Positions 56,880 to 64,000 of a stretch of 64,000 bases of DNA are shown here, piece after piece. The stretch's first letter is position 1. Each line of letters starts with the position of its first letter. The stretch comes from Anastrepha obliqua (taxonomy: Eukaryota; Arthropoda; Insecta; Diptera; Tephritidae), in NCBI RefSeq assembly GCF_027943255.1, contig NC_072894.1, positions 135,895,601 to 135,959,600 of the forward strand. Direction: 5' to 3'. A model generated the notes under the pieces. That model saw nothing but the letters and a program-made list of their open reading frames with translations. It did no database searches and was not told the origin of the DNA. The translations under genes were made by a program, and so were the position numbers.

Positions 56880-57345
56880 AGAGTCACGAAGGAAACGCGA
56901 AAGGCAGACTTTTATGACAAAGAAGGGGCGGAAGGGCCACTTATTGGATCAACCGCATTTCTCGGCTCTAACAAAACAACCAAATATAAACCAGGGAACG
57001 GAACGGAATAAATGGTCTTAGTCGCTCCAAAGGGTTACTGAACTTTAATACTAACAAAAAAAAAATCTGCTCTAACCCTGTACAAAAAGGGCCTCAGATT
57101 ACTTTGTGCATCACTTACAGGCCGCTTCACCTGTAATAAACATTTCAATAAAATAGGACTATCTAGCACTAGTTTATGCAGGCTCTTCTGTGATGTAGTG
57201 GAGTCCATCGAACACTTAATCGCCCACTATGAAGCAATAATCACTGGAGACAAATAATCCTGGGCTCGTACGCACTAGAGGATTCGTCGATTCGTCGCAA
57301 TACTAAATAGCTAAGATTAAGCACTTAGGGGTGGATCAATCTGGT
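56880..57345 (+). mobile_element. Jockey-like LINE C-terminal remnant
   Basis: The frame reads EADFYDKEGAEGPLIGSTAF near 56907, LYKKGLRLLCASLTGRFTCN near 57080, KHFNKIGLSSTSLCRLFCDV and VESIEHLIAHYEAI. It matches the GPEPFxG and LTGH...IGL...CR.C...EHL blocks downstream of RNase H. A stop and shifts lie between the blocks. Confidence 0.75.
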
Positions 57346-58380
57346 CTCAGTGCATAAAGGCCTGTACAAGCATTACCATTACCGCACCACTACTCCGATA
57401 CCTTTGATTTCAACAAATTGAAGAACATTATTACGGATATTATACGACGATTGCAGGATATCACGAGATTTAGAATAAGTGATTTGAAATATTTTTCAAA
57501 ATTTAAAGAGAGGCATGAATATTTACACAAAAAACAAACGAGTGAATTAAAGTCAGCCAGTAGCTTAAGCACATCCTCGGGGTTTCTTATTCAGGAAACA
57601 ACTTTTAAGTCCTGATTGAATACAATAACCACTTAAAACAGCCAGGTAGGAAACAAAGGACTTATCTGTTACAAAACCACGCCTGTTGGAAGAAATTAGA
57701 CATTTCGTAGCAAAGTATAATTTTTCTTTAATAATAGTTTCGAATAATTTAGAATGGTGGACAGTTTTGAAATTGACCTACAGTTCATTACCACTTTTAA
57801 GGATTTTAGTAACTGTTGTCACTTTCCAGTCATCAATGAAAATGCCGGTTGCAAATGGTTTATTAAAAAAAATGTCTAGTGGAGTTGCTATGATGGGACA
57901 CTTGAGAGCTTCAAAGGTGCTGAAAATGAGAACTTCAAAGTTAAAATTCAAAGTAAAATTCAAATTATCAAAATTACGGAATGAAATTTGGGCAGATTGG
58001 GAAATGCCATTGGAGTGAACATTGCCGCGGAAAAAGTTTGATTGAAAGAACTGGGAATGTTAAGACCTCCGAGAATGTTAAGACATATCGATGCGTTTTT
58101 ATTAGCTTTAATTATTTTTTCTTAGAAATATATTTCTTTCTATAATGAAACTCATAAATAAAAGTTTCAAACTTCAAACTTATAAAAATTCGAAATATTT
58201 TTGTCAAAACGCTTAGACAACACCATAACTCATTGCTTTCAAAATTGTTTGATTGCTTTTAAATTCAAAATATTTAGGTTTGCATTCCAATTTTTAATAA
58301 GTACTTTAACTCTTCTAAACTACTTGCTCTTGAAGAGGGGGCAACAAAATCTAAGCGTGTTACCGCACCGAGCTTTTCTG
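57345..58380. other. Intergenic, nothing recognised
   Basis: Two short plus-strand frames (57418-57615 and 57686-58018) have no recognisable family and no splice context. The second contains an internal KLKFKVKFKLSK repeat from local duplication (AAATTCAAAGTAAAATTCAA), so chance is likely. Confidence 0.45.
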
Positions 58381-58464
58381 TGACGTCACTTCATAAATAT
58401 ATTCAAAAAAGTTCACATTTCGGTTATTGGGCGAGAGAGAGCGAGAGATAGAGAGTTAGAGAGC
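58381..58464. promoter_or_regulatory. CRE palindrome and GAGA tract
   Basis: TGACGTCA at 58381-58388 is a perfect CRE. A GAGA tract (GCGAGAGAGAGCGAGAGATA ...) follows at 58431-58464; such tracts bind GAGA factor in flies. The next 700 bp is less AT-rich than its surroundings, which fits a promoter-proximal or 5' UTR region of a + strand gene lying further right. This is inference. Confidence 0.35.
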
Positions 58465-61000
58465 AAGTTAAGGCTTACGCTCGCAAACACAAAATTCCTG
58501 TGAGCGTAAATTTCATCAATTTATTCTACACCTTTGTACGTTACCACATTCGCACTTCATATTTCAATACTTTGCTCTATGCGCTGTGCTCATGAAAAGC
58601 TAGCGCAAGCAGCGACAACAGCGTCGGTGTCAGCGCCAACTTGACTACTCAAACTGCCATTCTCATTAGACGACGGCTGGATACTATCGAAGTGACGCAG
58701 TTGACGTATGCAGCACTAAAATTCGCGCTGTCGCTGCTGTCGAGCAGCGAGCGAACCTGAGCCGAGGCGCACGGGATTGTTTTCGTTTGTTGTAAGCCAA
58801 ACACAGCGCGCTGCAACAAAACATACACATGGAACAAAAAAAATACTCACACATACGCGCAGCATGGCAGAACAGGACATGCACACACTCACACACGAAC
58901 ATTCACGGGCACGCGGCACATAGTCGATGAGGCCCAAAAGGCAGGCGCCAACTTAGCGCACTTTTGCTGGCCGCTTGCGATGACAGTTGTGTGGCTGAAG
59001 CCGCTGTAAACGCATTCCTTTAGCAAGACGGATACACGTTCGTTGTTCGTTGTGTTTTCTATTGTGTCGTATTGTATCTTAACGTCGTTGTCGTTGTCGT
59101 TTCGTCCTTTATGTCGTTGCGTTGTGAAAATGTGTTTAAAAGCATTTTAAGTGCGCAAAAATAACGAAAAATCGAGAAATTTAAAGCATTTCGTTAATTG
59201 GCGAAAAATTAGCGGCAAATTATTGATTGATTAGTAATTTGTGAAGGAAGGAGAAGAATTAGTAGAGGAAAATTTGTATAAAAGTAACAAAAATTGAAGA
59301 AAATAAATTAAAAATTCCAACTTGGTTTATTAATTCCGGAAAACTATTTAACTCGAACGGTTCGATGAACGCGTCGTTGCTAGTCGCGCGATATTCTTTA
59401 ATTTTGCCGGTAAATGTTCACACGTGTTTCATTAAGTGAGTGCTTAAAGGCTTTAAAGCTTACGCAAATACGACGTAGCTTGAAAAGGTGTGCAAAATTT
59501 TGAATTGAGTTTCAGTGAAGCTTTAAAATTTATTTACAGCTAATTGGGATATGTGATATATTTTTAAAAAACGATTTTTTTTATGTGCACATAGGATTTT
59601 ATGATAAAATATATATTTTTTTTAATTTTTTGCTTGGTTGGGGCCTTACTACAAAAGAGAATTCAAGAATATTTCATGAAAAGACAACCGAGATAAAAAT
59701 TTATGAGAATCAACAGTAAGGAATGTGTTTTACATAAGCGTAAGGAAATTGGAAATTTTATAGTAGAAATCAATTCTAAATGGACTGGTAGCAAGATGGA
59801 CTTTTTCTGCTAAAAATTCTGCATTGCATTTCTATTCCCAATTTCGTCTTCATCACAAAAAATTATTTTTTTCATTCATGAATACTACATTTCATTCACG
59901 TTAAATTTTTTTATTCGCGCAAAAATATAATTGTTTTGATCTGTGGAACAAAAAATAAAAAACGTTACAAAAGTAGGGTGAGGAATAAATGAATGAATGG
60001 TACATTAAACTAAAAAATAGTAGGCATATCAAAATTATACCGGAAATTAAAAAAAAAAATCTTAAAAGAAGTCTTGCAAAATAAAATATCATGCAAATTT
60101 AGCACTTAAAAATGTGAATGACGTAAAGTATTTATTAAAAAAGTTAAGGAGTATTAATTAAAATTAAAAAGTATCAATAATACGCATGAAAAACAGAGAC
60201 ATTTGGTTTTCTTAAAAAAAGAGCGCAACTGAAAAATTAGTTTAGTGCACGCAAAAAATTTATTCAAAAAATTAATTTATACTAATACAAAAGAAAAAGT
60301 GAATTTTATAAGAAAAAATTATAACAGATCTTGTACACAGAAAGTTACGAAAAAATACTATGAAGAAAAATTAAAAAAAAAATATTTGTTTCTTAAACAC
60401 AATTTATTAAAGGGAATAAATTATATTTAGTGCATATAAACATTGGTTTAAAAAATTCGTGAAACACTCCACTTAGAAAATTTAAAAAGTAAACTTCTTG
60501 AAAAAAATAAAATAATATTTAGTGCACCAAAGTTACCAAAGAAAAGGGAAAAATAATTTTAATTGAAATTGAAAAAAAGAAAAAAAAGAAATTTTTTTCT
60601 CAATGCAATAGCAGATAACAGCAACGAAACCAAAGATAGTTGCAATGATTCACTGAACAACTCTCGAATTAAAACTTAAAATTGTTTGAAACCTAATGAA
60701 CGTTTTGCTTTTAACTTTCAAAAAAAAAGAAGATTTTTTTTGAAAAAATGGAACAAATTTACAGCATGAAATTTTCTTCAACAGCTTAAAACTTTCCAGA
60801 CTAGATGAAAAAATTGCACGAAAAGAACATGAATAATTCTTGGTATAAACTTCCATAATTATATTTTTTATATTAAGAATTGGGAATACTAAAGAAAAAC
60901 ATTTCTTAAAACGTCTTTCACTAGGAGCTTCTTCCCTAAATTAAGATTAAAGCGAATTTAAAAATTTGTTGGAACTAAATTTTCAGTGGCGGTGCTGGGT
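58465..61000. other. Possible non-coding leader, then AT-rich sequence
   Basis: 58500-59130 is relatively GC-rich with CGTTGTCGTTGTCGTTTCGT-type repeats at 59083-59105. A donor-like GTGAGT at 59434 could end a leader exon. From 59500 on the sequence is AT-rich with no coding signal. No start codon or coding exon could be tied to it. Confidence 0.3.
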
Positions 61001-61089
61001 TAGGCAGCAATGTACCAAAACTATTTGCCCTAGGTTGCTGAACAGTTTTAAAATTTAAATTTAAGTATTTCTGAAATTTGATAATTTAT

Positions 61090-61860
61090 CTTTTTTTTAA
61101 TTTTCTTTAATTTATACTTTCTTTTTTTATTTAATTTTCAAAAGAAAAACTTCTTTTCTCAAAATTTTTGTAAGTAGCAAATAGCAAGAAAATCGATACT
61201 AATTGCACTAAACCTTTGTGGAATTTTTAAATTAAGATTTAACCACATCAGAAACTTAGTAATTTAATTTTCTTGAAATTAATTATTTCAGTCTTTCCTT
61301 CTTTTAATTTTCAAAAGAACAAAATTTTTTTATAACTTTCTATATTATAAACAGCAAATAGCAACAAAAATTGGTCCTTTTGCATTAACTTCCTAAACAA
61401 TTTTTAAATTAAAATTTAGCCATTTCTGAAACTTAGTACCTTAAATTTTTTCATTTTTCTTATTTAATTTTTTTTAAAGGAAAATACAATATATTTTCTG
61501 AAAATGTACAAAATTTAAAGAGGAAATAGCAACAAAATCGATACTAAGTGCATTGAATTCTTGAAAATCTTTAAAATTTAGCTATTTCTGCAATTGTGTA
61601 ATTTACTTAATTCAGTTTTAATAATTTAAATTAAATAAATAAAGTTAATTAATTTTTTTAGTTTATGTTCTTCTAATTAATTTTTAGAAGAAGAAGATGT
61701 TTTGTTTTTTCAAAATTTCTGTCGGCCGAAAATAATAACCAAATCGAATAAAATTGCACTAAATTCCCGAATATTTTCCAAACAAAATTTAAAACTTTTT
61801 CCAGATTTTTAACTGAAAGAAACCAGGTTTTCATTTTTGATTTAATATTTCTTTTGCAGG
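61090..61860 (+). repeat. Degenerate AT-rich tandem array, unit about 180 bp
   Basis: GCAAATAGCAAGAAAATCGA-like words recur at about 61178, 61355, 61522 and 61725, each followed by TTGCACTAAA/TTGCATTAAC, a TTTTTAAATTAAAATTTAGC-type stretch and CTGAAACTTAGTA. Three to four decayed units. Confidence 0.6.
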
Positions 61861-64000
61861 AAATTAAAAATAAATACACTAAATTGTGGGAATGCCTTCA
61901 ATTTTAAACCATTAAATAAACCAAAATACTTGTACTTGCAGGACAGGAAAATATTGAAAAAAATTTCTTTTTCAGAGAAAAGAATTTCAAAAATACATTC
62001 AGAGGGTTTTGTTTATGAAGACAGTGACAGAAAAATGCATGGAAAAAACCAAAAAAATCAAAACTTATTTTTAATTTCAAAATAGGGACTGGTAGATTTG
62101 GTACCTAAAAATTCAGCATCGAGTTAATTCTAAAATTTTTTAAGAGCTGAATAATTTAGCATAGACGAAAGAGTTTGCTTATTAAAATATAAGAATTACT
62201 TTTGTTCTGAAACGTGAACCTCTTTTTATCCGGAGTCATAATTGGTTTGATTTTTTTCAGATTTTTGTTAAAAAGTTTTTTCAAAAAGAGTGAATAATAT
62301 TTTTAAAAACTAATTTTTTTTTTTAAATTTATCAATAATATGTACTGTTATGTGCAAAATGAATGCAAAGTTCTCGAAATTTCAAACAGGATCGGAAAAG
62401 GGAGAGATTTCATGCCATATTTTATTCCAAATATAAAATTGTTTTCGCAACAATTTTTAAGTAAACAGCGACAATAATTGTTATTAATACTATTGTTTGC
62501 CTAAGCACCGGTTATAAGGCGTAAAGTGTCAAAGTCAGTAATTTCCACTTTGTTCTATCGTTGGCTGTTTGTATAGCTTGGGTCCAGGTGAGACAATCTA
62601 TAATCTAGACGGTTTGACTCTCTTTATCGCTGTTTTTTCTTGTGCTGGTAATAGAGTGACAAGAAAAATAGGACTCAATTCATTATCAAATGGAAGATTT
62701 CGGAATAAATTTTTTATTTGAAAAATGGCCTAGAAACTATACCAAAAAAAGAAACTGGAAACTTACCAATTAAAATTCCAAATTTTTTGGCGTAAAAAAG
62801 ATTATTGCAAGCACAATTTTTAAATACAAGGACTAATATTTTCATATAACTTAAAACTTTTTCATTTTGAATAATTTCTAATAAGGTATTTTTTTAAAAC
62901 TTTCTTAAAGTTTCTTGTCAAATTTTTTTGAGTTAGTTTTAAATTCAATGCATTGCAAAGTTGAAAATGAATTTTTGATTCAAAAATAGTAAGCGCAATG
63001 TAGAAAACTACGATGCTAAAAAAATTAAAATAAAAAATCAAATTAAATTTTATAAATATTTAAATGCAAGAACTTAATTTTTCTAAAAGTTGTAAACTTC
63101 TTTGCCTAGAAAAGTGTGTTTCAAATTGTTATTTAAAATCGTTTTAACAAAAAAAAAATTAATTCTTGCATATTTATAAAATTTTACTAATTTTTGGACT
63201 TTTCTAAAAATTTAAAACTCTTTTTTCCTGGAATAACTTGTTTAGATTATTCTTAAAAATATGTCTCAAACAAAAAAAAAAAAACCAAAAAGAATTATTG
63301 AAGCCAACAACTAAATTATGTAATAAGTAAATTCATAATTTAGTTTTAAAGTTTTTATTTTAAAATAATTAACAAAATAAATATTTAATGGAAATATAAG
63401 TTTATCGGCGTCTAAAATTTCTTAATTAAAGTGAATAATTATTATTTTTCAAATTTAAAGCTTTTTGATAGGAGTAGTTCTTTGATCATAAATATTTGTT
63501 TATAATTTTTTTTCTACAAAAAACTATACGAAACGTAACTTCTCAATGCAAAAAATGGAATACATGAAAAATTCTTAAAAAGTTTTTTACATAAAAGGTT
63601 CTATCACACTTTTCTGCTCCAAACAAAACGAAAAACTAACACAAAAAATACTTCTAAGTTCTTACTTTCCTCCACTTTTAAAACTTCAAATAAAATTAGA
63701 GTTGTTTCCAGCTTTCTATCTTTTTTTGCAAGCTATTTCAGTAGGGGGTTTGAAATAAATAATACGGGAAAACTGTTTAAGTTTTGTTTTGAAGCCTTAA
63801 TTATATTGTTTTAGTAAAAAATTTCATTTAAAACAATACTGAAAATCTTGTGCTCTGTATTTCGATGTATTTATTAAAAAAGAGGTACTTTTCTGTGCAA
63901 AAGCACCTTTATTTTAAGTACTTCAATTTAGAAGGTGGCTACTAAATCTTATTTTCTCTATTTTGTATTATGTTTCTGAGTTTTGGGTAAAAGTATTCTT
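61860..64000. other. AT-rich window end, nothing recognised
   Basis: No coding or element signature. AT-rich words such as TTTCTAAAA and AAATTTTTT recur without a clear period, possibly older relatives of the array at 61.1-61.9 kb. Confidence 0.4.

Noticed and set aside
57686..58018. 110-codon plus-strand ORF
   Set aside because: No recognisable family; internal KLKFKVKFKLSK comes from a local duplication; the codon pattern is not protein-like.

Overview
This window is animal nuclear DNA, AT-rich and full of introns. It most likely comes from a cyclorrhaphan fly; a tephritid fruit fly fits best, but the sequence alone does not settle the species. The one host gene I can assemble is a complete orthologue of Drosophila hemolectin (Hml), the giant hemocyte clotting protein. 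It runs on the + strand from an ATG at 2983 to a TGA at 31106. Forty-one exons join in phase with GT..AG introns to encode about 3,900 residues, close to the length known for fly Hml. A TATA box at 2605 and a poly(A) signal at 31170 bracket it.

The domain order read from the exons is: signal peptide; short Gly/Tyr-rich linker; alternating CCP-like and EGF-like modules; VWD1-C8; TIL; VWD2-C8; TIL; TIL; VWD3-C8; TIL; VWC-like; mucin-type WxxW; CBM14 (peritrophin-A); TIL-like; two F5/8-type C (discoidin) domains; Cys-rich segment; LDL-receptor class A; VWD4-C8; TIL; VWD5-C8; TIL; several VWC-like modules; C-terminal cystine knot (CTCK). All five VWD domains keep GLCG, but none has the first Cys of the CGLC motif.

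The larger Hml introns are repeat-filled. Intron 1 has a degenerate array of roughly 150 bp units interrupted by a SINE. Intron 4 has a SINE with a 15 bp target-site duplication and a Helentron-like sequence. Intron 5 has a decayed I-clade LINE. Intron 12 has an AACCTTTAA-type array with a LINE fragment. Intron 19 has a 110 bp array and a Helitron 3' end. Intron 29 has a 19 bp minisatellite, intron 31 an antisense SINE, intron 35 an unidentified GC-richer insert, and intron 40 a 108 bp array.

From 31.2 kb to the end I find no certain host coding exon. This part holds layered mobile elements. There is a 592 bp mariner-like element with perfect 37 bp inverted repeats (31676-32267). A dead Tc1-like element (41614-43544) carries an RTE LINE nested at its inner TIR edge. 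A decayed mariner transposase lies at 43.6-44.0 kb. Tails of RTE, R1/LOA-like and jockey-like LINEs are scattered through the region. Two 1.1 kb near-identical tandem copies lie at 49991-52222. A recent 5'-truncated I-clade insertion (53068-54184) has an intact RNase H domain and a 12 bp target-site duplication. A CRE-like site and GAGA tract near 58.4 kb, followed by a less AT-rich stretch, could be regulatory or 5'-leader sequence of a gene beyond the window; this is inference. At least seven copies of one tRNA-derived SINE family link the gene and the intergenic part.
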